Assembly: GCA_008363215.1 (NCBI GenBank)
Contig: RHKP01000009.1
Location: 1-64,000 of the forward strand
DNA: 64,000 nt
Reading direction: 5' to 3'
From: Cyanobacteria bacterium CYA
Lineage (GTDB): Bacteria; Planctomycetota; Phycisphaerae; Phycisphaerales; UBA1924
A program made the translations under genes and the position numbers. Position 1 is the first letter of the stretch, and every line of letters starts with the position of its first letter. This document shows, piece after piece, positions 35,849-44,476 of this stretch. The notes below the pieces were generated by a model, which worked only from the letters and a program-made list of their open reading frames with translations, did not search any database and was not told the DNA's origin.

Positions 35849-37914
35849 ACTGCTGGTTCGACCGGCTCCCCGGTGCAGATACCCGGACGTGCCTCGCGCA
35901 TGTTCTGCTCGGGCGCGAGCGAAGGACCGTCGGTGTAGTGCCGCTGGATCCACTCTATGCTCAGGAGCGACCAGATGAGCAGGCGGTGGTTTCTCCTGCC
36001 CTCGAAGTGCTCGTTCAACTTACTCGTCATCACGTCGCGGTCGAACCAGGGGCGCGTGAGCGTCTGCGGATCGAGCAGGATGCTCTTGATGTAGTCCATC
36101 GACGGGCCGCGATACCAGTTCTCGTCCGGCGGGCTGAACCCCTGCTTGCGGTTGTACACGAACTCGGCAGGCAGGTAGCGCTCCATGGCGCGGCGCAGGA
36201 CATGCTTGCCGTCGGCGGAGTCGACAAAGTTCGATCCGCAGCACCCGCGCAGCCCGTCCATGCGCAGTTTGACGCTGGGGGGCAGTTGCCAGGCAAGGTC
36301 AGCCAGCGCGTTGTCGAGGAACGGCACACGCGTCTCGAGGCTGTGGGCCATCGAAATGTGGTCGTCAGTCACGAGCAGGCCGTGCAGGAAGGTGGCGGCC
36401 TCGAAGTAGAGGGCGCGATGCACCAGATTCTCACAGGCGGGCGCCGCGTCGAGCCACGCCGGGGCCTGGCTCATGACCTGGTCGAAGCGCTGCCGAGGCA
36501 CACCTGCCAGCACACGCAGGTCGGCGCTGAAGAGCGTCTGGAGTTCGGGCGACGGGAGCAGGCGACACCACGAGGCGAACATTGCATCATCGAACGTGCG
36601 GGCGTCGGCGCACTGGAAGGCCGGGCGATAGCGCCACGGGTATCCCGCGAACAACTCATCGCCCCCCGTACCGGCAAGGCACACCTTCACGAACCGGCTG
36701 GCCAGTTTGGCCGCGTACCAGTTCTGGTGACACATGCCCACACGCGGGTCATCCATGTGCCAGGTCAGGCGCTCCATGGCCGCCGGCATGTCGCCCGCGT
36801 GCAGCACCACATCGTAATGCTCGGTCTGGAGCAGGTGACTGAGTTGCTCGGCCATGCGCCGTTCGTCGAAGCCCTGCTCGATGCCGTTCACGTTGGTCAG
36901 ATCGAATCCGCCGGTGAAGGTGTGCAGGCGGGAAATCTCCTTGCCCGCGACGGCGACGATCGAGCCCGAGTCCATGCCGCCCGACAGGTAACTGCCCACC
37001 GGAACGTCGGCGATGAGTTGCCGACGCACGGCCTGCCCGAACACTTCGGCCACGCGGCGGACGGCTTCTTCAGAGTCGCACGCTCCCTCTTCCAACTCGG
37101 CGCCGGGCAAGTGATATCGCCGCAGCGTGGGCGCGGCACCCGAGCCTGGTTTGACGCAGAGCATCTCACCCGGCTGAAGGATGTGCACGCCGCGCCAGAT
37201 CGTCTGACGCGTAAACGTGTTCTGGAAGGTCATGTACTCGACCAGCGTTTCGGGGTCGATCTGCGCTTCGAGCAGGCGACTGGCGAACAGGGCCTTGGCC
37301 TCGCTTGCGAAGATGAACATGCCGTCGACCACGGCGTAGTACACCGGCTTGACGCCGAAGCGGTCACGGGCCAGGGTCAGCGTGTTGTCGCGCCGATCGT
37401 AGATGGCAAAGGCGAACATGCCGTCGAGCATGGAAAGCGCCGCATCGCCGAACTCCTCCCACAGGGCAAGGATGACCTCCGTATCCGTGCGGGTGCGGAA
37501 CTTGTACCCGCGCTGTTCGAGGTCGCAGCGCAACTGCGGGAAGTTGTAGATCTCCCCGTTGTGCGTCACCCACAGCAGCCGGTCGGGCGAACACATGGGC
37601 TGGTGCCCGGCCGGCGAAAGGTCGAGGATGGACAAGCGCCGCTGCCCCAGCGCGACGGTGAAGTCGTGCTCACGCAGTTCGGTGCGCGAGTACTCGCCGC
37701 CGAACACCGGCAGATGCTCGTTGATGTGCCGGAATCTGGCGTCGCAGAAGCGCAGCCAACTCGAACCCTGCCCCGAGGGCGTGCGCCCGTGGTGAAAGAA
37801 GACGTACCCGGCGTCGTCCGGCCCGCGGTGGGCGATCTGGTCGCACATCCGCTTGGGCGTGTTGGGATCAACCGGTCTGCCGCTCAGGCTCACGATGCCC
37901 GCGATGCCGCACAT
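35845..37914 (-). CDS. asnB: Asparagine synthetase (glutamine-hydrolysing), AsnB type
   Basis: A 689-residue two-domain enzyme. The N-terminal glutaminase begins MCGIAGIVSL with the catalytic Cys2, and has HRGPDDAG, LGQRRLSILDLS, VTHNGEIYN and FAFAIYD. The synthetase domain has VGSYLSGGMDSGSIVAVAG (PP-loop), HTFTGGF, and VCLAGTGGDELFAGYPWRY. It should aminate aspartate or a related carboxylate using Gln and ATP. At 689 residues it is larger than E. coli AsnB (554) and resembles the AsnB-like amidotransferases seen in polysaccharide clusters. It is 52 nt downstream of an NAD-dependent epimerase gene and coupled to the ABC-like gene, which favours a modification role over plain Asn supply. Confidence 0.92.
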   Translation of the reverse strand: MCGIAGIVSLSGRPVDPNTPKRMCDQIAHRGPDDAGYVFFHHGRTPSGQGSSWLRFCDARFRHINEHLPVFGGEYSRTELREHDFTVALGQRRLSILDLSPAGHQPMCSPDRLLWVTHNGEIYNFPQLRCDLEQRGYKFRTRTDTEVILALWEEFGDAALSMLDGMFAFAIYDRRDNTLTLARDRFGVKPVYYAVVDGMFIFASEAKALFASRLLEAQIDPETLVEYMTFQNTFTRQTIWRGVHILQPGEMLCVKPGSGAAPTLRRYHLPGAELEEGACDSEEAVRRVAEVFGQAVRRQLIADVPVGSYLSGGMDSGSIVAVAGKEISRLHTFTGGFDLTNVNGIEQGFDERRMAEQLSHLLQTEHYDVVLHAGDMPAAMERLTWHMDDPRVGMCHQNWYAAKLASRFVKVCLAGTGGDELFAGYPWRYRPAFQCADARTFDDAMFASWCRLLPSPELQTLFSADLRVLAGVPRQRFDQVMSQAPAWLDAAPACENLVHRALYFEAATFLHGLLVTDDHISMAHSLETRVPFLDNALADLAWQLPPSVKLRMDGLRGCCGSNFVDSADGKHVLRRAMERYLPAEFVYNRKQGFSPPDENWYRGPSMDYIKSILLDPQTLTRPWFDRDVMTSKLNEHFEGRRNHRLLIWSLLSIEWIQRHYTDGPSLAPEQNMREARPGICTGEPVEPAV

Positions 37915-37966
37915 CTCGCCCCCTCCGCCCTCTACGGGGTGGTCGACGCATCAGGAAGTCTGGATC

Positions 37967-38971
37967 TCACGAAGCCAGGATGCCTCCGGTGGCGCGCTGC
38001 TTGGCCGCCAACGCCTCTTCATGGCTGCGACGCCACTCGATCAGACTCCGCATCCCTTCCGGCAGGTCCACGGTCCAGCGAAAGCCAAGATCCTGCTCGG
38101 CCGCCTTCGGGCACCCGATGCGATTGGTCACGAAGGTCAGGCCCGCAGGCTCGTACTTGATGGGCAGGTCGCTGTCGGTCAGGTTGAGCAGCAGTTCGGT
38201 CAGATCCTTGATGCTCGTGCCGATGCCGCGCCCGACGTTGTAGTTCCTGCCGCCCACGCTGGACTGCATGGCCAGCACGTTGGCACGCGCCACGTCGCTG
38301 ACGTGAACGAAGTCGTATTGCTGGCTCCCGTCGCCGAAAACCACCGGGCTCTGCCCGCGCTCGATCCGGTCGAGAATCTTGTGCATGACGGCGATGTAGG
38401 CGCCCTTGTAGTCCTGGCGCGGACCGTAGACGTTCATGTAGCGCAGCCCGACCCAGTCGAGTCCGTAGCGCTTGCCCAGGCTCTTGAAGAAGTGCTCTCC
38501 GGCGATCTTGCTGGCGCCGTAGAAGGTGTCGTTGTTGTAGGGGTGATCTTCGGTCATCGGGAGTTCGACCGCGTCGCCGTAGACCGAGGCCGAGGATGAG
38601 TACACCACCCGCTTCACCTTGTTGCGGATGGCGGCCATGATGACGTTGAAGGTGCCGCGCACGTTGACCTCGAACGCGGTCTCTGGGTACTCGTGGCACT
38701 GGAGGATCCACAGAGCAGCGAGGTGGAAGACGCCGTCGACGCCCTCCATCGCGCGGTTGAGGATGTCCACGTGGAGGATGTCGCCGCCGTGGGGCGAGAT
38801 GGTGACGCGGGGGTCTGTCAGAGCCTCGGAGAGGTTGTCGTAGGAGCCGCGGAAGAAGTTGTCGTAGACCACGATTTCACGAACGTCGGTCTTGAGGAGT
38901 TCGTCGACGACATGAGAGCCGATGAGTCCGGCGCCGCCAATGACCAAAACCTTCTTACCGGCAATGTCCAC
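37967..38971 (-). CDS. NAD-dependent epimerase/dehydratase (extended SDR, UDP-glucose 4-epimerase-like)
   Basis: A 334-residue sugar-nucleotide enzyme. The NAD-binding motif is VLVIGGAGLIGSHVVDELL; VYSSSASVYGDAVELP follows, then YGASKIAGE (catalytic Tyr-x3-Lys), then RYMNVYGPRQDYKGAY and FGDGSQQYDFVHVSDVARA typical of GalE/WbpP-type extended SDRs. C-terminal GIGTSIKDLTELLLNLT completes the family. Substrate undetermined. First gene of a minus-strand series leading into asnB. About 240 nt separate it from the divergent ffh gene. Confidence 0.93.
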   Translation of the reverse strand: MDIAGKKVLVIGGAGLIGSHVVDELLKTDVREIVVYDNFFRGSYDNLSEALTDPRVTISPHGGDILHVDILNRAMEGVDGVFHLAALWILQCHEYPETAFEVNVRGTFNVIMAAIRNKVKRVVYSSSASVYGDAVELPMTEDHPYNNDTFYGASKIAGEHFFKSLGKRYGLDWVGLRYMNVYGPRQDYKGAYIAVMHKILDRIERGQSPVVFGDGSQQYDFVHVSDVARANVLAMQSSVGGRNYNVGRGIGTSIKDLTELLLNLTDSDLPIKYEPAGLTFVTNRIGCPKAAEQDLGFRWTVDLPEGMRSLIEWRRSHEEALAAKQRATGGILAS

Positions 38972-39213
38972 GGAAAACCCTCCAGGTATCGAATGGAATG
39001 AAGCCCGAGACTAGAGGCGGGCCGGGGGTTTGTCAAACTCAGCGGGCGTGGACCCACCACCTTGGGGCATCGGGCAGACGCATCCCCAAAGTATGGGTCA
39101 ACTGCCCGGTTGATCGGGCGACGGCGAGGATGAGCGACCGGAGCGCGGGCCTGTCCGAGGCGGCGCAGGGCTACTGTCCTGCGGTCAAGCCCCGGCCAAA
39201 GCCGAGGGAAGTC

Positions 39214-40704
39214 ATGTTTGAACGCATCAGCGAAGGTTTTCACGGGGTCTTCCGCAGACTCTCCGGACAGGCGAGTATTTCCGAGTCGAACGTCCGCGAG
39301 GCGATGGAGGATGTGCGCACGGCACTGCTCGAGGCCGACGTGCATCGGGCGGTTGTTGATCGCTTCTGCGACGAGGTGGTCAGAGATGCGCTGGGACAGG
39401 AGGTAACCAAGAGCCTCAAGCCCGGGCAGGAGATGATCGGGATTGTCCACAAGCGTCTGGTGGACCTGCTGGGCGGCGCAGAGGAACCGGCCGGGATCAT
39501 GAAGGTCAGCCCGGGGCCGACCGTCGTGATGATGTGCGGGCTCCAGGGATCGGGAAAGACCACCACGTGCGGCAAACTGGCCGCCTACCTCAAGAAGCGG
39601 GGACGTTCGGTGATGGTGGCGGCGGCCGACCTGCAGCGACCCGCGGCCGTCGAGCAGTTGCAGACTGTCGCCACCCAGGTGCGCGACGAACTGCCGGGCA
39701 CCGCCAATGTCCACTTCTACGGCGAGCCGGACAAGTGTGCGGCCTACGGCAAGGCGGTGGGCGTGGCGGTCAGCGTGTGCCAGAACGCGTTGAAGGAAGC
39801 ACGGGATCTCGGGGTGGAGGTGCTGATCCTCGACACAGCCGGACGGCTGCACGTCAACGACGAACTGATGGGCGAACTGCGTTCAGTGCAGCGGGCGCTC
39901 AACCCGCACCACGTGTTTCTCGTCGTCGACGCGATGACCGGGCAGGACGCGGTGAACAGCGCCAAGTCGTTCCACGAGCGACTGGAAGTCGATGGGATCA
40001 TCCTGACCAAGTTCGACTCAGACACGCGGGGCGGGGCGGCGCTGTCGGTCAGGCAGGTGACGGGCGCCAAGATCCGGTTCATCGGCGTGGGGGAGAAGTT
40101 GGACGCGATCGAGGAGTTCCACGCCGAGCGCATGGCCGGTCGCGTGCTCGGAATGGGAGACGTGGTCAGTCTGGTCGAGAAGGCCCAGCAGGAGGTCAGC
40201 GAGGAAGAGGCGGCCGAACTGGAAGCCAAGATGGCCAGGGGCGAGATGACGCTGGACGACTTTCTCAAGCAGTTGCGGACGATGCGGCGTATGGGTCCGA
40301 TGAAGCAACTGCTCGGTTTACTCCCGGGTCTTGGTCCGATGCTCAAGGACGCCCACATCGACGAGAAGCAGTTGGACCGCACGGAGGCGATGATCCACTC
40401 GATGACGCCGGAGGAACGGCGCAAACCGGCCACGATCAATCCGTCGCGGCGTCGGCGCGTGGCGTCGGGCAGCGGGACCGACGTCAACGAGGTCGGGGGA
40501 CTGGTCAGGCAGTTTGAGGCGATCAGCAAGTTGACCAGGCAGATGGCAGGAATGAACGCGCGGGCCAAGGTGGACGCGGTGAAGCAGTTGCAGCGCTCCG
40601 GCACGATGGGCGACATGATGCCGGGGCTGGGAGCGTTTGCGGGAAAGGGATCGACGCGCGCTCGGCAGAGCAGCGTGAAGCAGCGGAAGAAACGGAGCCG
40701 TTGA
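39214..40704 (+). CDS. ffh: Signal recognition particle protein (Ffh/SRP54)
   Basis: A 496-residue GTPase that binds signal peptides and 4.5S RNA for co-translational membrane targeting. N domain helices; G domain with MMCGLQGSGKTTTCGKLA (G1), DLQRPAAVEQL, LILDTAGRLHVN (G3), ILTKFDSDTRGGAAL (G4) and IRFIGVGEKLDAIEEF. The M domain carries the Met-rich segment RRMGPMKQLLGLLPGLGPML and an RRRRVASGSGTDVNEVGGLV RNA-binding motif. A basic C-terminal tail follows (VKQRKKRSR). ATG 39214 gives the standard MFERISEGF start; gaggga lies upstream. Confidence 0.97.
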   Translation: MFERISEGFHGVFRRLSGQASISESNVREAMEDVRTALLEADVHRAVVDRFCDEVVRDALGQEVTKSLKPGQEMIGIVHKRLVDLLGGAEEPAGIMKVSPGPTVVMMCGLQGSGKTTTCGKLAAYLKKRGRSVMVAAADLQRPAAVEQLQTVATQVRDELPGTANVHFYGEPDKCAAYGKAVGVAVSVCQNALKEARDLGVEVLILDTAGRLHVNDELMGELRSVQRALNPHHVFLVVDAMTGQDAVNSAKSFHERLEVDGIILTKFDSDTRGGAALSVRQVTGAKIRFIGVGEKLDAIEEFHAERMAGRVLGMGDVVSLVEKAQQEVSEEEAAELEAKMARGEMTLDDFLKQLRTMRRMGPMKQLLGLLPGLGPMLKDAHIDEKQLDRTEAMIHSMTPEERRKPATINPSRRRRVASGSGTDVNEVGGLVRQFEAISKLTRQMAGMNARAKVDAVKQLQRSGTMGDMMPGLGAFAGKGSTRARQSSVKQRKKRSR

Positions 40705-40839
40705 ACGCGGCACGAGGAGAGGATGCCATCCCCGATTCGAGGCTTCTAGACACGCATCTCCGTTACCGCTATATTGCCACCCTCGTAACTCACGGAACGG
40801 CAGCAGGTTAGAGGGAAAAAACCCGAAGGAGATCCAAGG

Positions 40840-42186
40840 ATGCGTTTTCCGTCCGGTGCGGTCATTCTGTCGACCGCGATGCTGTCGCTCGGCGCTGAAG
40901 GACAATGCGAGTACAGCGCCAAGCGTTCGATGGGTCCGAACGTGTTGATCGCCCAGCAGGGAATCCCCTTGTCGGATGACCTTCCGATGTACGGACTGCT
41001 GCGTACCGACGCGTTTCTGATCGGCGGGAGTGTGTACTGCGCGGGCACCCCCGATCACGTGGCCTACTCGCTGGAAGACTTCCTGACGCGCACCGACGAG
41101 CAGTTGGCCCAGGCGATGGACAACTTCATCGAGACGCGCTTCCCCAACGACTTTCAGGTCGCCTACGACCCCGAGAGGGAGGAGTATTACAGTTACGTGC
41201 CCGAACACGCATTTCGCGGCATGATCATCATGGACATCGAGGGCAACGGGCTCGTCGCCCACCCGGACAACCTGCTGGACCACTACCGCTACAGTTCCAT
41301 CCTGGGCATGACCGGGCATGAACTGGTGGACGCGATCATGGCCCAGTACGGCAAGTGCGCCGACTTCACCCGGCGCGGCTTCCCGGAATCGCGGATCGGT
41401 CTGTTCGGAGTCATCCGCGGAAGGCGCAACGGCAACTCGTCGGAAGAACTCGTCCGCAAGGTCGAGTTCTTCAAACTCAAGGCCGCAGACCCGCGCAACT
41501 GGTTGCGCAACGTCGACTACCTCTGCCCGGTGGTGTTCAGCGGATGGTCGCCGACGGACGAAGTGCAGTCGTGCTCGGGCAGCAATCCCATCCGCAGTTG
41601 TTCGGCTCGGTATCTGGGCATGATCGACGTGACCGTCCGCGCCCTGACGCGCGGCCCGCTCGTCGAGCACGGCGACTGCGGAGGCTCACCATGGGAGCCC
41701 GATTCCGGGTGTGCCAACGTGGCCCCGGAACTGTGGACCTCGTACGAGCCGGTACGCGACGCGGCAGGCAACCGCTTCGGTATCTGCCCGCTTCTGTCCG
41801 TCAAGATTTTCAACCAGACTTCGTGCGATGATGACCGCTATTTGGTGGAGGAGGGCGTCGATCCGACGCTGGAAAACACACTGGGCGTGATCTCAGGCTA
41901 TCTGAACCGCCTGGTGTTCGAACGGCCTGCGTGCGTGGTCGACTGCTACGCGTACTGGATCGACCAGGAGATCGACCAGAACCAGTTGCGCCAAACCATG
42001 ACACGACTGGCGTACCCGATCCTCGGCGACTACAACGACGACCGACGGGTTGAGCATCAGGACAATCAGATCTTCACCAGTCACTGGATCGCCGGGCGAC
42101 CGGCGGCAGACATGAACGGCGACGGCGCCATCGACGCTCAAGACCGCTGCGTCATGAATGAATTGCTCGGCATCAACTGCCCGTGA
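40840..42186 (+). CDS. Secreted protein with C-terminal dockerin-like repeats, function unknown
   Basis: A 448-residue protein with a signal peptide (residues 1-22, LSTAMLSLGAEGQ). The large middle part (about 25-390) has no family I recognise; a strand-like series (GMIIMDIEGNGLV, SRIGLFGVIRG, VDYLCPVVFSGW) could be a TIM-barrel-like fold, unproven. Seven or more Cys residues suggest disulfides. The C-terminal ~55 residues hold a dockerin-type pair: DYNDDRRVEHQDNQ and DMNGDGAIDAQDRC. gaaggagatcc sits before the ATG, and tatatt (40770-40775) is a possible -10. It is followed by a strong terminator at 42265. A possible partner for cohesin-like domains elsewhere in the window, by inference only. 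Confidence 0.75.
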   Translation: MRFPSGAVILSTAMLSLGAEGQCEYSAKRSMGPNVLIAQQGIPLSDDLPMYGLLRTDAFLIGGSVYCAGTPDHVAYSLEDFLTRTDEQLAQAMDNFIETRFPNDFQVAYDPEREEYYSYVPEHAFRGMIIMDIEGNGLVAHPDNLLDHYRYSSILGMTGHELVDAIMAQYGKCADFTRRGFPESRIGLFGVIRGRRNGNSSEELVRKVEFFKLKAADPRNWLRNVDYLCPVVFSGWSPTDEVQSCSGSNPIRSCSARYLGMIDVTVRALTRGPLVEHGDCGGSPWEPDSGCANVAPELWTSYEPVRDAAGNRFGICPLLSVKIFNQTSCDDDRYLVEEGVDPTLENTLGVISGYLNRLVFERPACVVDCYAYWIDQEIDQNQLRQTMTRLAYPILGDYNDDRRVEHQDNQIFTSHWIAGRPAADMNGDGAIDAQDRCVMNELLGINCP

Positions 42187-42264
42187 CGTGCACACGCTTC
42201 GGGGCGCGGGAGCACTCGGTCAGTCTCGCTCTCTGAACACGCACGGCACGCAGGCACAAATCAC

Positions 42265-42306
42265 CGGCGGCGCACCGCGAGAGACCTCTCGCCGGGCGCC
42301 GCCTTT
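42265..42306 (+). terminator. Intrinsic terminator after the dockerin-type gene
   Basis: ggcggcgc (42266-42273) pairs with gcgccgcc (42296-42303), with a second inner stem gcgagag/ctctcgc, then ttt. A long GC-rich two-part hairpin with a short U tract, 80 nt past the stop. Confidence 0.65.
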
Positions 42307-42520
42307 CGTATCAGGGTGGTCCATTCCGATCGGAATCGAAACTCGGGAGTGCGGGGACGCTGGAGACGCGCCCGTCCTCGGGCACCGCTTCATTGGACTC
42401 CGTGGGAAGCCTGCCGGGTGAAAGTGTGTCCGCGGGGGTCGCCAAGGTCAGGCCCGGGGCAAGCAGCGTCGCATCCTGACTCGAATATGCCCGCCTTGGT
42501 GTGCCAAGCCGGGCGTGGAG

Positions 42521-42610
42521 TCACCTTCTGCGGAATGGCGTGAGCAGGCCGCCGAGCCCGAGCATCAACCCGACCGCGCCGCCCGAACCGTACCTGAGAC
42601 GACCCTGCAT
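42521..42610 (-). CDS. Candidate 29-residue membrane micropeptide
   Basis: ATG at 42610 and TGA at 42521-42523 give a 29-residue product: MQGRLRYGSGGAVGLMLGLG, continuing GLLTPF and ending RRR. It has a Gly/Leu-rich hydrophobic stretch (about residues 10-24) and a basic end, the layout of a small membrane peptide or of a detached PEP-CTERM-like tail. ggagagg sits 6-12 nt upstream of the ATG, a good Shine-Dalgarno. An imperfect palindrome lies further upstream at 42669. It is isolated in about 730 bp of otherwise gene-poor DNA (42187-42922), in which I see nothing else apart from the terminator. Chance cannot be excluded for so short a frame. Confidence 0.35.
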   Translation of the reverse strand: MQGRLRYGSGGAVGLMLGLGGLLTPFRRR

Positions 42611-42668
42611 GTGGCCTCTCCAGGAACCAGGCATTGTGGATCAGACTTGATATAGATGCCGGTGCAAG

Positions 42669-42690
42669 CCCCAAAACCCGGGAATTGGGG
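42669..42690. repeat. Imperfect 22-bp palindrome upstream of the micro-ORF
   Basis: ccccaa and ttgggg arms flank aacccgggaa. It lies about 60 nt upstream of the micro-ORF ATG, where an operator would be expected, but could also be a chance GC-rich palindrome. An AT-rich stretch (tatatc on the minus strand) lies between the two. Confidence 0.4.
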
Positions 42691-42922
42691 GCATCCTTGA
42701 AACTACCTTCGGTTCGGGGCAATCGTCGCGGCGGTTCGCGTGACAGCAGGCAAGGCTCTCGGACTCCCGACGCGTCGCGCTGTACCGGCTCCTCCGGCGG
42801 GGTTCTGTCGGTTTATTCACTGAGACAGAATGATCGACGGGTGTCTGGCACAAAACGCACGAACTCCAAGGCCCACGCCGCTTGCCAACAGGCTCCGTCC
42901 CTCGACAAGCCGAGGCGAGTAC

Positions 42923-44434
42923 TTACTCGCCTGCGCGCAGATCCGACGCATTGACCTGGAAGGTCCACGCATCCTTTGAGCCGCGGGCGAAAGCCTCATT
43001 CATCTCCAGCAGTGTCACGATGGACCAGCGCGTCTTGATTCCCGAGGGCGTCTTCACGTCGGCCTCCACGAGCAGCCACAGCGCACGCTCGTTGCGGGGC
43101 GCCTTCGAGTTCATGTAGTCGCCGTCGAGCGTGACCGACGCACCCGCGGCGGCGGCCATCGGCTCGGCGTCCTCGGCGACGCGCTGAACGCGGGCATCGC
43201 GCCCTCCGCCCGGCTTGGCCCGGTAGACGCGCACTCCCTCAACCGCCGCGCCGTCACCGGAGACGACCTGCAGAATCAGTTGCCGGGGCACCCACTGCCA
43301 CATGTGTCCGAAAGGCTGCTCGGGATTCTCGCACGCGCCGACGCGAGAGACGCCCTTCTTGCTGTTGACGATGGTCGCGCTGAGCCACGAGAGTTCCGGC
43401 GCGGTGTAGGGGTCGTTCATGATCTCGTGGAGGAGATAGGCGGTGCTGGGCGAAGAACCGAGTTTCCAGCCTTCGGGAGAGCGCCCGGGCAGGCTGCCGG
43501 CGGGGATGTTATAGATGTAGAAGTCGGGTACGCCGCGATAGTGGAAGATCTCGTGCCACAGGGCCTGTTCGCCCCAGTTGGACCAGATGCCCTGCTTTTC
43601 CGCTCCGCCGCGCGCGCTGAGAAAGTTGTGTCCGATCGAGTGGTAGTGCAGGCTGTCGCCGTCCTCAAGCCAGAAGCAGCACAGCGGGCCGCCCTCGTTG
43701 ACCGCGATGACCAGGTCGAACTCGGGATGCTCGGCGAACAGGGCCGGCGTACCCGCGTCGGGGTCGAAGGTCTCGACATGCTCGATGCGGAAGCGGTCGG
43801 TGATGACCGGGCGCGACTCGTCTCCCATCGGAATGCCGGGCACTTCCTGCACATCGTAGAGAGACTCGAGATCCTCCAGACTCTTGCGGAAGCGCCGCAC
43901 CATCGAGCCGAAGCGCGTGTCGCCGTCTTTCCATGAATCCTCGGTGGCGACCAGCGCGATGCGATGGGCGTCGGGCCCGTGCATGGGGAACTGATCGTAA
44001 ATCTCCGGCGTGTCGGCCGGCGAATCGACTGCCGCTGACAGCGTGAGCGACTTGCCGTAGGGAATATCGACGGTCTTCATCGCCACCGTCACGGTCTGGC
44101 GCTGCCCCGGCGTCATGGATGCGACGGGCAGGCCTTCGGGCAGGTCCGGCAGCCCGAGGATCAGCATCACGCCTGTGTCCTTGTCGCCCGCGTTGCGCAG
44201 CACGATCTCAAGGCCGGCCTCATCCGATTCCGGCGCGCGGGGCTTGTCGCCCAGTTTGCGCACCTCCGCACGCGGCGTGATGCCGACCCACTCGATCACC
44301 GGCCCGTTCCACCGGACATTTCTGGGGTTGGAGGAGTCTCGGTCCGAGGCCTCGACCGGGACGGGCGGGGCTCCGAAGGCGGTGGCGATCAGGCCGATAA
44401 ACAGCGATACGACGATCGCGATGTGGGTACTCAT
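42923..44434 (-). CDS. Secreted protein with HEIFH zinc-peptidase-like motif
   Basis: A 503-residue protein with a signal peptide (MSTHIAIVVSLFIGLIATAFGA). Residues about 40-130 look like an Ig-like beta domain. The middle contains ALWHEIFHYRGVPDFYIYN, an HExxH motif at 294-298, preceded by YHSIGHNFLSA. The C-terminal 110 residues are beta-rich and include a carboxypeptidase-regulatory-like segment (QVVSGDGAAVEGVRVYRAK). The usual third zinc ligand is not obvious, so family and activity are uncertain. The gene stands apart, 42 nt downstream of the next minus-strand gene. Confidence 0.65.
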   Translation of the reverse strand: MSTHIAIVVSLFIGLIATAFGAPPVPVEASDRDSSNPRNVRWNGPVIEWVGITPRAEVRKLGDKPRAPESDEAGLEIVLRNAGDKDTGVMLILGLPDLPEGLPVASMTPGQRQTVTVAMKTVDIPYGKSLTLSAAVDSPADTPEIYDQFPMHGPDAHRIALVATEDSWKDGDTRFGSMVRRFRKSLEDLESLYDVQEVPGIPMGDESRPVITDRFRIEHVETFDPDAGTPALFAEHPEFDLVIAVNEGGPLCCFWLEDGDSLHYHSIGHNFLSARGGAEKQGIWSNWGEQALWHEIFHYRGVPDFYIYNIPAGSLPGRSPEGWKLGSSPSTAYLLHEIMNDPYTAPELSWLSATIVNSKKGVSRVGACENPEQPFGHMWQWVPRQLILQVVSGDGAAVEGVRVYRAKPGGGRDARVQRVAEDAEPMAAAAGASVTLDGDYMNSKAPRNERALWLLVEADVKTPSGIKTRWSIVTLLEMNEAFARGSKDAWTFQVNASDLRAGE

Positions 44435-44476
44435 GTGAGAGTCTAGGACTCGGGCGGCGCCCGCCACGGGCACACT

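Noticed and set aside
35467-38160. An 897-residue plus-strand open frame over asnB and the epimerase
   Set aside because: It is antisense to two well-supported genes, has no recognisable domain and shows the Arg/Pro/Gly/Val composition of GC-rich shadows. The same holds for the long antisense frames at 20279-21970, 22296-23951 and 31045-32664.
34064-38971. A lasso-peptide or lanthipeptide-type cluster (AsnB plus ABC protein)
   Set aside because: AsnB has an intact glutaminase Cys2 and normal length features, no leader-peptide gene or B1/B2 protease is present, and the ABC-like protein lacks ATPase motifs.
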